64,000 bases of DNA from Hymenobacter lucidus (GCF_020447265.1 NZ_JAJADR010000002.1:434001-498000); one strand, 5' to 3'. Counted from the first letter of the stretch, positions 9,530-19,272 are shown. Notes: generated from the letters alone by a model not told the origin. Numbers and translations are program-made.

Positions 9530-10141
9530 ATGCAAGAGCCCAACTTGGATCAATGGACAGCCGGCTTTGCACTAGTGGGGTTGCTGGCACTGCTCGTGGC
9601 GCTATTCGGCCCGCTGGCTTATCTGTTTCTGCGTGGCCAGCTAAGGCTGCCGCCCGGGCCAAAAACCGCCACCCCGGAGTCTGCCGCGCCACTGCCCACC
9701 TCTATGCCCGTGCCGCGCTACCAGAATTCAGGGTTGCCGCCGCAGCTGGCTCGGCACTGGGCCCAGCGCCTGGAAGAGCTGATGCAAACCGAACACCTCT
9801 ACCGCCGCAGCGACCTGCGCCTCGACACCCTGGCCGACCGCCTGGGCTTGAGCCGCCACCACCTGTCGCAGGTGCTCAACGAGCAGCTTGGCCTGCATTT
9901 TTTTGAGTACGTCAACAGCCTGCGGGTGGCCGAGGCCCAGGAGCTGCTGCGCAATATGTCCCGCCGGCAGCTCTACATTATCGAGGTGGCCTACGCGGTG
10001 GGGTTCAACAACAAAGTGTCGTTCAACAAAGCCTTTAAAGCTGCCACCGGCCTTACGCCCAGCGAGTTTCGACAGCAGGCCCTCGATAATCCCGACCGGA
10101 ATTTCCCACTCAGCCGGGTGTCGGTGCTGGCAAAAGGGTAA
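9530..10141 (+). CDS. AraC-family regulator with N-terminal membrane segment
   Basis: 203 aa from the ATG at 9530; an in-frame ATG at 9497 would add 11 residues. One transmembrane helix (FALVGLLALLVALFGPLAYLFL) and a Pro-rich linker precede a C-terminal AraC DNA-binding domain. That domain has two helix-turn-helix units: LDTLADRLGLSRHHLSQVLN and IIEVAYAVGFNNKVSFNKAF. The second is followed by the family signature F.K.TGLTPSEFR. It resembles the DNA-binding tail of Bacteroidota hybrid regulators, reduced to an anchor plus HTH. It ends 394 bases before the SusC gene in the same orientation, so control of the SusCD operon is plausible but not shown. Confidence 0.85.
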   Translation: MQEPNLDQWTAGFALVGLLALLVALFGPLAYLFLRGQLRLPPGPKTATPESAAPLPTSMPVPRYQNSGLPPQLARHWAQRLEELMQTEHLYRRSDLRLDTLADRLGLSRHHLSQVLNEQLGLHFFEYVNSLRVAEAQELLRNMSRRQLYIIEVAYAVGFNNKVSFNKAFKAATGLTPSEFRQQALDNPDRNFPLSRVSVLAKG

Positions 10142-10535
10142 TTGTTATCGGGATTACCGCCTCCCCCGCTTCTTATGGCCTCTTTTGACTGATTAGCTTC
10201 CCCTGTTCCGCGCTGCGCCCTGCGCCCGGGTGCCAAAGCCGAGGAGCATTTCCCCCAGCAGTTTTCACTGCCTTTTCCATCCCGCTTCTCCTGCCGGTCC
10301 GCGGTGCCGGCACTTGGTCAGGCAGCGGGCCTGTATCAACCAGATTTCGTTCGGGGCTGCAAGCCCGGAGAAACCAGAAAGCCGCTGTAGGTGAGTGCGG
10401 CGGCTTTCGGCGGCGGGTAGCGGGCTGCTCTACCGCGTCTGGTAGTGCGGGCCCGCTGCTTCGCCCCCACCCCGTGCCCCGACGGGGCAGTGCCACTCGC
10501 TACGCCTCCTCTTATTCTTCTAACGCACTACAGCC
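10142..10535. other. Leader region of the SusC/SusD operon
   Basis: 394 bases. A hairpin GAAAGCCGC (10377-10385) / GCGGCTTTC (10400-10408) has no T-tract, so it is more likely a leader structure than a terminator. No ORF is convincing and no clear promoter was recognised. Confidence 0.4.
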
Positions 10536-13500
10536 ATGAAAAAAAACCTACTGCTGAGTTTCGTGCTTATGCTGACGCTCCTGGCCCAGGTGGCAGCCCA
10601 GAGCCGCGCCGTGTCGGGCCGGGTAACGGACCGCCAGAACGGCCAGGGCCTGCCCGGCGTGACGGTGTTGCTGAAAGGCACCACCAACGGGGCCTCCACC
10701 AACGCCGACGGCAGCTACACTATTACGGTGCCCGCCGAGGGCGGCACGCTCATTTTCAGCTCTATCGGCTACGCGTCGGTGGAACGATCCATCGGCACCG
10801 AATCAGTTGTTAACATGGGGCTGGCCCTCGACACCAAGCAGCTCGGCGAGGTGGTGGTGACGGCCTTCGGCATTGAGCGCGAGGCCAAAACCCTGACCTA
10901 CGCCGTGCAGCAGGTGTCGGGCGAGGCCGTGACGCGCGTGGGCCAGCCCAACGTGACCAACGCCCTGCAGGGCAAAGTAGCCGGCGTGGTGGTACGGCAG
11001 TCGAGCGGCATGCCCGGCGCTTCGTCGCTGATTACGGTGCGTGGCAGCCGCTCGTTTACCGACAACAACCAGCCGCTCTACGTGGTTGATGGAATGCCCA
11101 TTGAAAGCAACCCGGCCTTTGCGGTGGGCTTTTTGAACGCAACGGTGGGCGCGGTGAGCGGCCCCGACCAGTCGAGCCGGGCCCTGGATATCAACCCGGA
11201 GGACATTGAGTCGATTTCGGTGCTGAAGGGCGGCGCGGCCACGGCGCTCTACGGGCTGCGCGCGTCAAACGGCGTGGTAGTCATTACCACCAAAAAAGGC
11301 CAGGGCCAGCGTAAGCCGGTGCTCAGCTACAGCACCAACGTAAGCTTTGATAAGGTGTCGGTGCTGCCGGATCTGCAAAGCACCTATGCGCAGGGCACGG
11401 GCGGCACCTTCAGCCAGAACACCTCCACGTCGTGGGGCCCACGCTTAACGGAGCTTGACCCCACGGTGCTCGACAAGGGTGGCAAGCCGCTGGTGCCGGG
11501 CAAGGTGTACGACAACGTCGAACCGCTGTTCCGGACCGGCCACACCCTGACCAACGCCGTGGACCTCATTGGGGGCGGCGACTACGGCAATTTTGCCATT
11601 GGGCTGGCCTACACCCGGCAGAAAGGCATTATTCCTCAAACCGGCCTGGACCGCTACAACGCCAAGGTAGCCGGCGACTACGCCATCGGCAAGAAGGTGC
11701 GCGTGGGGGCCTCGGCCAACTACGCCGACACCTACATCGACAAGCTGCCGGGCGGCTCCAACCTTTCCAACCCGCTGTTTACCACGTACTACGCGCCGCG
11801 CAGCTACGACTTGTGGGGCATTCCGTTCGAAGATCCGACCAACCCCAACATCCAGATTCACTACCGCGCCGCCATTGACAACCCGCGCTGGTCGTTGGCC
11901 CACAACCGCTTCAATGAGCGCACGCACCGGGTGTTCGGCAACACCAACGTGAGCTACAAGCCGCTCGAATTTCTGACCTTCAACTACCGGCTGGGGCTGG
12001 ACTACTTCACCACCGAGGGCCACGAGTTCTACGATTTGGGCTCGGGCAATACCGGGGGCCGCACGCCAGTGCCGGCCGGCGGACAGATTACCAACTACGC
12101 CTTCACCCAGAACCAGGTCAACTCCAACGCCTCGCTCACCTTCGACAAAAACGTGACGGAAGACATTGGTCTGATCCTGCTGGTGGGCAACGAGTTCTAC
12201 GACATCCGGGACCGGCTCCAGACGCTCATCGGCAACGGCGTGACCATCGGCGGGCTGGAAAACATCGACAACACGGTGACCCAGAACACGGCCGAAAACA
12301 TCAACCGGCGGCGCGTGGTGGGCTTTTACGGCAACGTGAACGTGTCGTGGCGCGAGCTGCTGTTCCTCAACGGCTCGGCCCGCCAGGACTACGTGTCAAA
12401 CCTGCCCCGCGGCAACCGCACCTTTTTCTACCCCTCCATCGGCCTGGGCCTGGTGCTGACGGAAGCCGTGAAACTGCCCGATAATATCATCTCGTTTGCC
12501 AAGCTGCGCGGCTCCTACGCCCAGGTAGGCCAGCAGCCCGACGCGCCCTACTCCACGCGCAACATCTACCTGCCCGGCGGCAGCGCCTCGGGCTACCTCA
12601 CCGACGGCATCGTGTTTCCCTTCAACGGCGTGGCAGCCCTCACGCAGAGCGACATTCTGCGCTCCAACGATTTGAAGCCCCAGAACACCAACACGCTGGA
12701 ATTCGGCACTGATCTGCGCTTTCTGAAAAACCGCGTCACGTTCGACTACACCTATTTCATTCAGAAGTCAAAAAACCAGATTTTCCAGGTACCGACGGCC
12801 TTTTCGACCGGCTACACTTCGCGCCTGACCAATGCCGGCTCCCTCGAAACCAAGGGCCACGAGCTGACCGTGGCCGTGAAGCCGGTGCAAACCAAAACCA
12901 TCGTCTGGACGCTGGGCGGCAACTTTACCAGCTACCGCAACCGGGTGCTGGCCCTGGCCGAGGGCGTGGACAACATCTTCCTCGGCGGCTTTACCACGCC
13001 CAACGTGCGGGCCCAGGCCGGGGCCAACTACCCCATTCTGTTCGGGGTGCGCTACGCCCGCACGCCCGACGGCCAGATTATCGTGGATGAGGACGGCTAC
13101 CCCACGGCGGCCGACGACTCGGGGCCGCTGGGCAACGTGCAGCCCAACTACGACATGGGGCTCAGCAACACGATTGAGTGGAAGGGCCTGGCTTTGTCGG
13201 CGCAGGTGGATATCCGGCGCGGCGGTGTGGCCTACGCCGGCAATACCAAGCTGGCCAAGCTCTACGGCATTGACGCCCAGACCGAAGACCGGGAGTCGGA
13301 CTACATCTTTCCCGGGGTGAAGGCCGTGACGGACGCCGGCGGCACCGTGACGGGCTACGTGCCCAACGACATCGTGATTCAGCGCGACGAGAACTACTGG
13401 CGCAACGTGCTGGACCCCATCGACGAGTCGCACGTGTACAGCACCGACTTTGTGCGGCTGCGCGAAATTGCCCTGAGCTATACGCTGCCCGCCGCGCTGG

Positions 13501-13688
13501 TAACGAAAACCAAGGTGCTGCAGTCGGCCAGTATTTCGCTCACGGGCCGCAACCTGGCCCTGTGGACCGACTACCCCAACTTCGACCCCGAAACCAACGT
13601 GGGCGGGGCCGGCAACGGGCAGGGCGTCGAGTACGTGTCGCTGCCCCAGACGCGCAGCTACGGTGCCAGTCTACGCGTGTCATTTTAA
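10536..13688 (+). CDS. SusC/RagA-family TonB-linked outer membrane receptor
   Basis: 1050 aa. The signal peptide (residues 1-21, ending VAAQ) is followed by a carboxypeptidase-regulatory-like beta-sandwich (about 25-100, SGRVTDRQNGQGLPGVTVLL). The plug domain (LYVVDGMPI, ISVLKGGAATALYG) comes next, then a long beta-barrel ending in aromatic SLRVSF. Such receptors import oligosaccharides, peptides or other large nutrients across the outer membrane using TonB energy. The SusD partner starts 24 bases downstream. No glycoside hydrolase or sulfatase is nearby, so the substrate is unknown. The barrel and plug lengths are normal for the family. Confidence 0.95.
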   Translation: MKKNLLLSFVLMLTLLAQVAAQSRAVSGRVTDRQNGQGLPGVTVLLKGTTNGASTNADGSYTITVPAEGGTLIFSSIGYASVERSIGTESVVNMGLALDTKQLGEVVVTAFGIEREAKTLTYAVQQVSGEAVTRVGQPNVTNALQGKVAGVVVRQSSGMPGASSLITVRGSRSFTDNNQPLYVVDGMPIESNPAFAVGFLNATVGAVSGPDQSSRALDINPEDIESISVLKGGAATALYGLRASNGVVVITTKKGQGQRKPVLSYSTNVSFDKVSVLPDLQSTYAQGTGGTFSQNTSTSWGPRLTELDPTVLDKGGKPLVPGKVYDNVEPLFRTGHTLTNAVDLIGGGDYGNFAIGLAYTRQKGIIPQTGLDRYNAKVAGDYAIGKKVRVGASANYADTYIDKLPGGSNLSNPLFTTYYAPRSYDLWGIPFEDPTNPNIQIHYRAAIDNPRWSLAHNRFNERTHRVFGNTNVSYKPLEFLTFNYRLGLDYFTTEGHEFYDLGSGNTGGRTPVPAGGQITNYAFTQNQVNSNASLTFDKNVTEDIGLILLVGNEFYDIRDRLQTLIGNGVTIGGLENIDNTVTQNTAENINRRRVVGFYGNVNVSWRELLFLNGSARQDYVSNLPRGNRTFFYPSIGLGLVLTEAVKLPDNIISFAKLRGSYAQVGQQPDAPYSTRNIYLPGGSASGYLTDGIVFPFNGVAALTQSDILRSNDLKPQNTNTLEFGTDLRFLKNRVTFDYTYFIQKSKNQIFQVPTAFSTGYTSRLTNAGSLETKGHELTVAVKPVQTKTIVWTLGGNFTSYRNRVLALAEGVDNIFLGGFTTPNVRAQAGANYPILFGVRYARTPDGQIIVDEDGYPTAADDSGPLGNVQPNYDMGLSNTIEWKGLALSAQVDIRRGGVAYAGNTKLAKLYGIDAQTEDRESDYIFPGVKAVTDAGGTVTGYVPNDIVIQRDENYWRNVLDPIDESHVYSTDFVRLREIALSYTLPAALVTKTKVLQSASISLTGRNLALWTDYPNFDPETNVGGAGNGQGVEYVSLPQTRSYGASLRVSF

Positions 13689-13712
13689 CTCACCCCAAAC
13701 CGCACTACTGCC

Positions 13713-15143
13713 ATGAAAACGCAACAATTCTTCGCCGTGCTGGGTCTGGCTGGGTTACTGCTGGCTGCTCCCGCCTGCTCCGACGACGTGCTCGACGACA
13801 TTGATACCAACCCCAACCGGCCCGAAACGGCCAGCCTGCGCCTGCTCCTGCCCCAAGTGGAAACCGACGCCGCCTTTGGCATTTCGGGCACCGAGCTGGC
13901 CTGGTACTCGTCGGTATTCGTGGAGCATACCACCGGCGTACACGCCCAGTTCGAGCAAATCGACAAGCGCGCCCCGGGCGCTTTTGTGTCGAACGTGACC
14001 AACAACAACTGGAGCAACATCTACGCCACCAACCTCAAGGACGTCGACACGATTATCCGCCAGGGCAGCATCGGCTCGGAGGCCGGCTCGTGGCGCTACG
14101 TGGGCATTGCCAAAATCCTGAAAGCCTACGTGCTGGGCATTGCCACCGACCTGTTTGGCCGCGTGCCCAATACCAACGCCCTGCAGGGCGCCAGCAATCT
14201 GAAGCCCACCTTCGACACCCAGGAATCGGTGTACGCCAGCATGCAGACCTTGCTCGACGAGGCCATTCTGGACCTGGACAAGCCGTCGGCGGCAACGCCC
14301 GGCAACACCGACTTCTTCTTCAATGGTGACCCGGCCCAGTGGAAAAAGGTGGCGTATTCGCTGAAAGCCCGCTACGCCAACCGCCTCAGCAAGCGCGACG
14401 CCGCCGGCTCGGCCACCCGGGCCCTGGCTGCCGCCGCCCAGGGCTTCACGGCCCCCACCGAAGGCTGGATTTTCACCCGCTTCACCACGGCTTCCATCGG
14501 CGAAAACCCCTGGTACCAGGAGCGCAACGACCGGAGTCACCTGGCCGTCAGCACCACCATCTACGACCTGTTTACGACGCTCAACGACCCGCGCGGCGGC
14601 CTGCTCGTCGACACTATTCCGGGCGGCACGCGGGTGGCCGCGCCCAACGGCACCGCCCTCACCGACCAGGGCAGCGTGCTGTATTCGCGGGCCTCGCCGC
14701 AGCTGGTAAACGCCACCGCGCCCCTGCCACTGATGACGTACGCAGAGCTGAAATTCATTGAGGCCGAAGCCAACCTGCGCCTCGGCAACCGCACTGCCGC
14801 CTACACGGCGTATCAGGCGGCGGTGGCTGCCGCTCTGGCCCAACAGCTGGTGCCCCCGGCCGCTGCTACGGCCTACCTGGCCCAAGTCAGCGTGTCGCCG
14901 GGAGCGGCGGGCCTCACGCTAAGCAACATTATCACCCAGAAGTACTTGAGCTTTTTCGTGTATCAGCCCATCGAGGCCTACAACGACTACCGCCGCACCG
15001 GCATTCCGGCCTTGCACAACCCCGAAGGCGCCCCGCCCCGGCGCTTCCCCTACCCTCAGAACGAGCTGGATAACAACCGCCTCAACGTGCCGGCCACCAG
15101 CCCCGGCAGCGGCGTGTGGTGGGACGACGGTACGGAGGACTAG
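13713..15143 (+). CDS. SusD/RagB-family nutrient-binding lipoprotein
   Basis: 476 aa lipoprotein; lipobox LLAAPAC with Cys22 as the lipidated residue. DDIDTNPNRPE at the mature N-terminus and the YVLGIATDLFGRVPN segment are typical of the SusD-like_2 group. It caps the SusC barrel and presents substrate. Co-transcription with SusC is supported by the 24-base gap and by the strong hairpin right after the stop codon. The ligand cannot be read from sequence. Confidence 0.93.
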   Translation: MKTQQFFAVLGLAGLLLAAPACSDDVLDDIDTNPNRPETASLRLLLPQVETDAAFGISGTELAWYSSVFVEHTTGVHAQFEQIDKRAPGAFVSNVTNNNWSNIYATNLKDVDTIIRQGSIGSEAGSWRYVGIAKILKAYVLGIATDLFGRVPNTNALQGASNLKPTFDTQESVYASMQTLLDEAILDLDKPSAATPGNTDFFFNGDPAQWKKVAYSLKARYANRLSKRDAAGSATRALAAAAQGFTAPTEGWIFTRFTTASIGENPWYQERNDRSHLAVSTTIYDLFTTLNDPRGGLLVDTIPGGTRVAAPNGTALTDQGSVLYSRASPQLVNATAPLPLMTYAELKFIEAEANLRLGNRTAAYTAYQAAVAAALAQQLVPPAAATAYLAQVSVSPGAAGLTLSNIITQKYLSFFVYQPIEAYNDYRRTGIPALHNPEGAPPRRFPYPQNELDNNRLNVPATSPGSGVWWDDGTED

Positions 15144-15151
15144 CACTTTAT

Positions 15152-15201
15152 AATAGACCAAAGTAGCGCGTACTATCCAGTTAGCGCTACTTTGGTCTAT
15201 T
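15152..15201. terminator. Perfect 18-bp inverted repeat after SusD
   Basis: Arms at 15152-15169 (AATAGACCAAAGTAGCGC) and 15184-15201 are perfect complements around a 14-base loop. It begins 8 bases after the SusD stop codon and ends in an A/T-rich tail, so it probably terminates the SusCD transcript. It may also belong to the AGTAGCGC-containing repeats also seen at 53066-53144. Confidence 0.7.
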
Positions 15202-15215
15202 GAAATTACCCTTGG

Positions 15216-15593
15216 ATGACAAAGTATTTTATCCCAGCCGTATTCCTGATTCTACTGACTTGCTGCAATTCTTTCGGGCAGAATTTTAAGGGCCGCTCAG
15301 TATCAGGAGAAGCCGCGGCTTATGAAAGAGTGCGCCAGATGCTGCGGGAGAAACCCGGGTTTCAAGCGGTTCTGCTACCAGATAAAGCCACGGCCATTAC
15401 AGTAGCCGAGTCTATGCTTTTCAAGGTGTATGGCAAGGATAATATCAGCCGGCAACGGCCTTATGAAGCCTATCTGATTGACGGGTTCTGGTACATCAGC
15501 GGGACGCTGCCGGAAGGCTGGGAAGGGGGCGTTTTTGAAATTATTCTTGATGCCAAGACCAGTCAGGCACTGGCATTGACCCACGGTAAATAA
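15216..15593 (+). CDS. NTF2-fold immunity-like secreted protein
   Basis: 125 aa with a signal peptide (VFLILLTCCNSFGQ; possible lipobox LTCC). The mature part resembles the NTF2 fold immunity-protein family of polymorphic toxin systems. AITVAESMLFKVYGKDNISRQRPYEAYLIDGFWYISGTLP has the family pattern (A...AE..l...YG...I..++Py...l.+g.WyI.GtLP), ending GGVFEIILDAKTSQAL. In that family these small proteins neutralise nucleases or other toxins. No matching toxin is adjacent, so it may be an orphan with a domesticated role. Confidence 0.7.
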   Translation: MTKYFIPAVFLILLTCCNSFGQNFKGRSVSGEAAAYERVRQMLREKPGFQAVLLPDKATAITVAESMLFKVYGKDNISRQRPYEAYLIDGFWYISGTLPEGWEGGVFEIILDAKTSQALALTHGK

Positions 15594-15596
15594 CCC

Positions 15597-18158
15597 CTAC
15601 CGCTTCCGCCGAAAGGCCAGGTAATCCAGGTAATACAGCACCTTCACCGAGAGGGAGTTATTGTGGGGCGTATTGATGGTGTTGCTCAGGTTGCGGAAGT
15701 AGAGGGGCGTAAACTCGTTGGCCTGCGCGTCGGGGCTGTTGGCATTTTTCCAGACCACGCTGATCTGGGAGCCGGGCGCAAACCACCAGGCGTACACCGC
15801 GTCCACGTTGAAGGCGTTGTAGGTATTGTCGCGGTGGCGCTGGTAGTCGGCGGGCGTTTCCTGGCCGCCGGGAGCTAGCGTCACGAAATCCTGGTAGCGC
15901 ACGGTGCTGGTGTAGTGACGGGTGCGCAGCGTGAGCGACATACGGTTGGTGAAGGTGTAGGCCGCTTGCAGCACGTTGGACACCGTGGCCACGTCGCGCC
16001 GGCCCAGCAGCACCTGGCCCATAAACGGCTGGTCGAGCGGCTCATCCTCGCTCAGGCCGCCGTTTACGTAGCCGATCTGGTTGCGGCTGCGGCTCCAGTC
16101 GAGGCTGTAGCGGAAGGTGAGGTGGTTATTCACGCGGTAGCGCGGGTAAGCCCCGAGGCTGTAGCGCACCCGGCGCGGCCGGCTTAGGCGCTCATCCTGG
16201 GCATAGTACTGCACGCCGGCATTGAGGCCCAGGGCCACCTGCTTGCGGGTGTCGGAGTTGAGAAAAGCCACGAAGTCGGTGTTGGCCGGCACGCGCACGT
16301 AGAACTCGCCCAGCGGGTTTGTGCGGGGCTCGAAGAAGTCGTTGGTGCGGGCGTTGTGTTGCAGGTCGTAGCCAATCTGCAGGAAGCTTTTGGTGAAGGT
16401 GGTGTTGAAGCCGTTATAAAAATACAGGCTCTGGTAGCGCGTAGGCTTGTAGAGCAGCGCGTGGCCCACCTGCCCGAAAAAGGCCATGTTGTTTACCTTC
16501 CAGAAGGGCTGAAACTTGCGGTAGGCCACGCCCACGCGCTGGGTGATGTTGTTATTGCCGAACAAAATGCCCAGGTCATTGGGATTGTACGAGTCTGACT
16601 CGATGCCGTGGTTCACGTCCCAGGTGAAATTGCCGCTGATTTTGCCCACGCCCACCGCGTACTTGTAGCCGTCCTGGTCGCCAACCGGGGTGTCTTCCCC
16701 GAACACGTTGCCGCGCCGCCGCGAGTACACTACACTGCCATCCAGGGCGTAGGCGTTTTTCTTATCGTTGAAGCGAAACAGGCCACCCGTCACGTTGGCG
16801 TCGTAGGTGCGGCCCGCGCGGGTCACGTTGGTGTTGATAAGCGAGACGTAGGAGTTGTTTTTCAAACTCTGGTCGAGCACCGCAATGCTGTAGTTGCTGA
16901 AAGGCTGGGTGGCTACTTCCCGCTCCTGCCCCGTCTCGGTGTCGCGCAGGGTGGCGTACATATCATTGCTCACGGCGTTGAACAGGCCGATGCCCAGCCC
17001 GCTTTTCGTGCGGCCCGATACCTTGGTGGCGTTCAGCAACTGAGTTTCGGCGGGGTTGCGCACCAGCTTTTCGCGCTGGCCCTTCTTCACGTTGTAAAAG
17101 CCGATGGGCGTAGCGCCCACCCGCCGCGAATAGAACAAGTTGCCCTTGCTGAAGAGCTCGGTGCCCTCGGTGAAGAACTGGCGGTTTTCGGCAAACTGCA
17201 CCTCAAACGGCGACAGGTTCAGCACCTGATTGTCGCTCTGCACCTGCCCAAAGTCCGGCACCAACGTGGCATCCAAGGTGAAGCTTTCATTGATGCCCCA
17301 CTTCACGTCGGCCCCGCCGTTGAAGCTCGTGGTGGTGCGGCGCGTGCCCTCGGCGTTCAGCGGGTTGTGGTTCACGTAGCTGCTGATGTAGGGCGTGAGC
17401 GAAAGGCGCAGCGGCGGCTGCACGTCGCGGATGCCGCGCAGGTCGCCCCACTGGTTTACGAAGCCGTTCACGGCGGGCTTCACCTCATTCCAGAAATACT
17501 GAGCGTTGTCGTACTTGCGCTGCCGGGCAAAGTTGAGGCCCCAGAGCTGCTCGGGCGCCTTGCTGAAGCGGATGGCTGAGTACGGAATCCGCATTTCGGC
17601 GTACCAGTCGGTGCCGCGCTGGGTGGTGCGGGCGTCCCAGACGGCATTCCAGTTAAAGTCCTCCCCGCCGGCCGGCGAGTAGCGCGCATCGTACTGCACC
17701 CCGGCCGGCGTCACGCCGAAGTTGTAGCCGTTGAGCTGGTCGTGGTACGTGTCGAGGAAGATGCAGAACAGGTCGGAATTACCAAACTGGTCCCGGGCCG
17801 TCATTTCGCGCAGAATTGAGTCCGGCGACGAGTCGTGCATCACGGCCCCGATGTAGAGATTGGCATCGTCGTAGAGCACGCGCACCTCGGTTTTGTGCCG
17901 CTCGGGCTGGCCGGGGTTGGGCCGCTGCTGCACAAAGTCGGTAGCCACGGGCGCCTGCTGCCAGGCGGCCTCATCGAGCACGCCATCGAGCTTGATGGCC
18001 CCGGTGATGCGCACGGCCTGCAGCTGCTTTTTCGGGGCCGGCGCTTTGGCGTCGGGCGTGGCCGTCGGTATGGGGGTAGTTTGGGCAAAGGCAGCGGGCC
18101 GGCCGGCAACCCAGGCCAAGAGCAGCAGCAACAAGCAAAGCGTACGGGTGAAAGACAT
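15597..18158 (-). CDS. DUF5916 protein with CBM9-like N-terminal domain
   Basis: 853 aa with signal peptide (LLLLLAWVAGRPAAFAQ). The N-terminal domain (about 45-230: ITGAIKLDGVLDEAAWQQA, VLYDDANLYIGAVMHDS, DLFCIFLDTYHD) is a carbohydrate-binding family 9-like sandwich. The remaining 600 residues form the DUF5916 region, with alternating aromatic beta-strands that look like an outer membrane barrel. Members are common in Bacteroidota, and their biochemical role is not established. It is convergent with the NTF2-like gene, 3 bases away. Length is normal. Confidence 0.9.
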   Translation of the reverse strand: MSFTRTLCLLLLLLAWVAGRPAAFAQTTPIPTATPDAKAPAPKKQLQAVRITGAIKLDGVLDEAAWQQAPVATDFVQQRPNPGQPERHKTEVRVLYDDANLYIGAVMHDSSPDSILREMTARDQFGNSDLFCIFLDTYHDQLNGYNFGVTPAGVQYDARYSPAGGEDFNWNAVWDARTTQRGTDWYAEMRIPYSAIRFSKAPEQLWGLNFARQRKYDNAQYFWNEVKPAVNGFVNQWGDLRGIRDVQPPLRLSLTPYISSYVNHNPLNAEGTRRTTTSFNGGADVKWGINESFTLDATLVPDFGQVQSDNQVLNLSPFEVQFAENRQFFTEGTELFSKGNLFYSRRVGATPIGFYNVKKGQREKLVRNPAETQLLNATKVSGRTKSGLGIGLFNAVSNDMYATLRDTETGQEREVATQPFSNYSIAVLDQSLKNNSYVSLINTNVTRAGRTYDANVTGGLFRFNDKKNAYALDGSVVYSRRRGNVFGEDTPVGDQDGYKYAVGVGKISGNFTWDVNHGIESDSYNPNDLGILFGNNNITQRVGVAYRKFQPFWKVNNMAFFGQVGHALLYKPTRYQSLYFYNGFNTTFTKSFLQIGYDLQHNARTNDFFEPRTNPLGEFYVRVPANTDFVAFLNSDTRKQVALGLNAGVQYYAQDERLSRPRRVRYSLGAYPRYRVNNHLTFRYSLDWSRSRNQIGYVNGGLSEDEPLDQPFMGQVLLGRRDVATVSNVLQAAYTFTNRMSLTLRTRHYTSTVRYQDFVTLAPGGQETPADYQRHRDNTYNAFNVDAVYAWWFAPGSQISVVWKNANSPDAQANEFTPLYFRNLSNTINTPHNNSLSVKVLYYLDYLAFRRKR

Positions 18159-18474
18159 AGTGTGAGTGGTTGGGGTGCGGAAAACCGAATCGAGAAGCAG
18201 CCGGCCACCCGGCGCAAAAAAAAGGCAAAGCGGCGCCAGGCAGCCGCAAAAACGGCGCGAAACGAAGCAGAAAGAGCAGGGGTGAGACGGGAGCAGCGGC
18301 TACTGCCGGCAGCGGAAGATCAGGCGGCCCGCACCGGTGACGGGCAGAAGAAAGGCGTTGAGAGTGGCTATCTGGGCGTGGACACTGTGCTGCCGGCGGA
18401 AGGTTACAGGCTGGCCCGAATTTTATTCAGCAGTATGCTAATAACCGCTCAAAAACTGGTAGCCGTAAGCCCGA
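18159..18474. other. Upstream region of the DUF5916 gene
   Basis: About 316 bases, A/G-rich (AAAACGGCGCGAAACGAAGCAG and similar). No ORF, tRNA or clear promoter recognised. Rightward ORFs here only shadow the DUF5916 reading frame. Confidence 0.35.
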
Positions 18475-18506
18475 AAAGCCCCGGCCGCTGCGGCAGTCGG
18501 GGCTTT
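18475..18506. terminator. Hairpin AAAGCCCCG/CGGGGCTTT
   Basis: Arms at 18475-18483 and 18498-18506 surround a 14-base loop that can pair partly. GC-rich stem flanked by A and T, shaped like a bidirectional terminator, but no gene ends just before it. Confidence 0.45.
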
Positions 18507-18539
18507 GGAAAGGCGTGTGTTTCTAATATGAAAGGTTGG

Positions 18540-18713
18540 GTTTCGCCTGTCATCTTTCATCTGGCTCCTCACCTACCCCACTGTAGCTTGTACCAACGCG
18601 AAAAAGCCCTTTACCACCGGAGCGGTAAAGGGCTTTTTCGCGTTGAATTGGGTTTGTCACTTATCAGAGGAAGGTCCTTCGTCGCCGCTTAATTCGCGGA
18701 ATGCCCAGAATGA
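18540..18713. repeat. Composite intergenic repeat, copy 2, containing a 22-bp hairpin
   Basis: This stretch aligns with 34063-34242. Shared blocks include CTCACC.ACC.CACT.TAGCTTGTA.CAACGCG and, at the right end, AAGGTCCTTC.TCGCCGCTT.AT.CGCGGAATGC.CAG.ATGACAG. Inside it, arms 18594-18615 and 18624-18645 form a perfect 22-bp hairpin with an 8-base loop (CAACGCGAAAAAGCCC...), itself terminator-like. Confidence 0.7.
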
Positions 18714-18737
18714 CAGGACCAGGGGAAACACCTCTTC

Positions 18738-18872
18738 CTATTTGCCATCCAACAAGTTATAGAGCAGCCACAGCACCGAGAGAAAGGCCATGGCGTACCA
18801 GCCCCATTTGCTGTAGTTATCTTCGGGGACGTCGTCCCGCTTGGGTCGTATTTTTAATCCGGGAAGCTTCAT
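18738..18872 (-). CDS. 44-aa single-span membrane protein
   Basis: Begins at the ATG at 18872 (MKLPGLKIRPKRDDVPED) and ends with one transmembrane helix (WYAMAFLSVLWLLYNLL) before DGK. Short charged N-terminus plus C-terminal anchor. The in-frame ATG at 18941 would add residues that do not look coding. Function unknown. The +100 spacing to the next leftward gene allows co-transcription. Confidence 0.55.
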   Translation of the reverse strand: MKLPGLKIRPKRDDVPEDNYSKWGWYAMAFLSVLWLLYNLLDGK

Positions 18873-18972
18873 AACGGCGGCCTGCAGGTTAAGAGTTGAC
18901 CCTACCCATACGCAGATTTCCCGCCCGATTGTTCCCGTCATTCACCTTTGGCTGCTTACGGCCGCGCTTGGC

Positions 18973-19272
18973 TTAGTAGGAAGCCGGCACCGTCTCTTCC
19001 AGCAGCTCAGCCAGGTCCAGCTCCTCCACGTCGGGCAGGGCGGCAAAGCGGCTTTCGTGGAAGTTGGCCTCGGGAAAGCCCGGTGCTACCCCGGCATTGT
19101 TGATTTCGGCCACCGTGATGCCAAAGCCCTTGTGAGTATCATAAAGGCCACGCACGGTGTAGATAGGCCCGCGCTTGGGCGTCTGGATAGCCGGATTCTG
19201 GGCCAGTAGCAGGGTGAAGTCGTCGTTGGTGCAGACAATGGCCTGACCGATTTGAAACAAAGGAGCGTTCAT
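18973..19272 (-). CDS. Small conserved-looking protein, 99 aa
   Basis: Start at the ATG at 19272 (MNAPLFQIGQAIVCTNDDF). Predicted beta-rich N-terminal part (IGQAIVCTND, GPIYTVRGLY, GFGITVAEINN) and acidic helix at the end (DVEELDLAELLEE). The pattern of a small beta-barrel followed by an acidic tail resembles uncharacterised proteins that occur in phage and bacterial genomes of this phylum. No function assigned. Confidence 0.65.
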   Translation of the reverse strand: MNAPLFQIGQAIVCTNDDFTLLLAQNPAIQTPKRGPIYTVRGLYDTHKGFGITVAEINNAGVAPGFPEANFHESRFAALPDVEELDLAELLEETVPASY

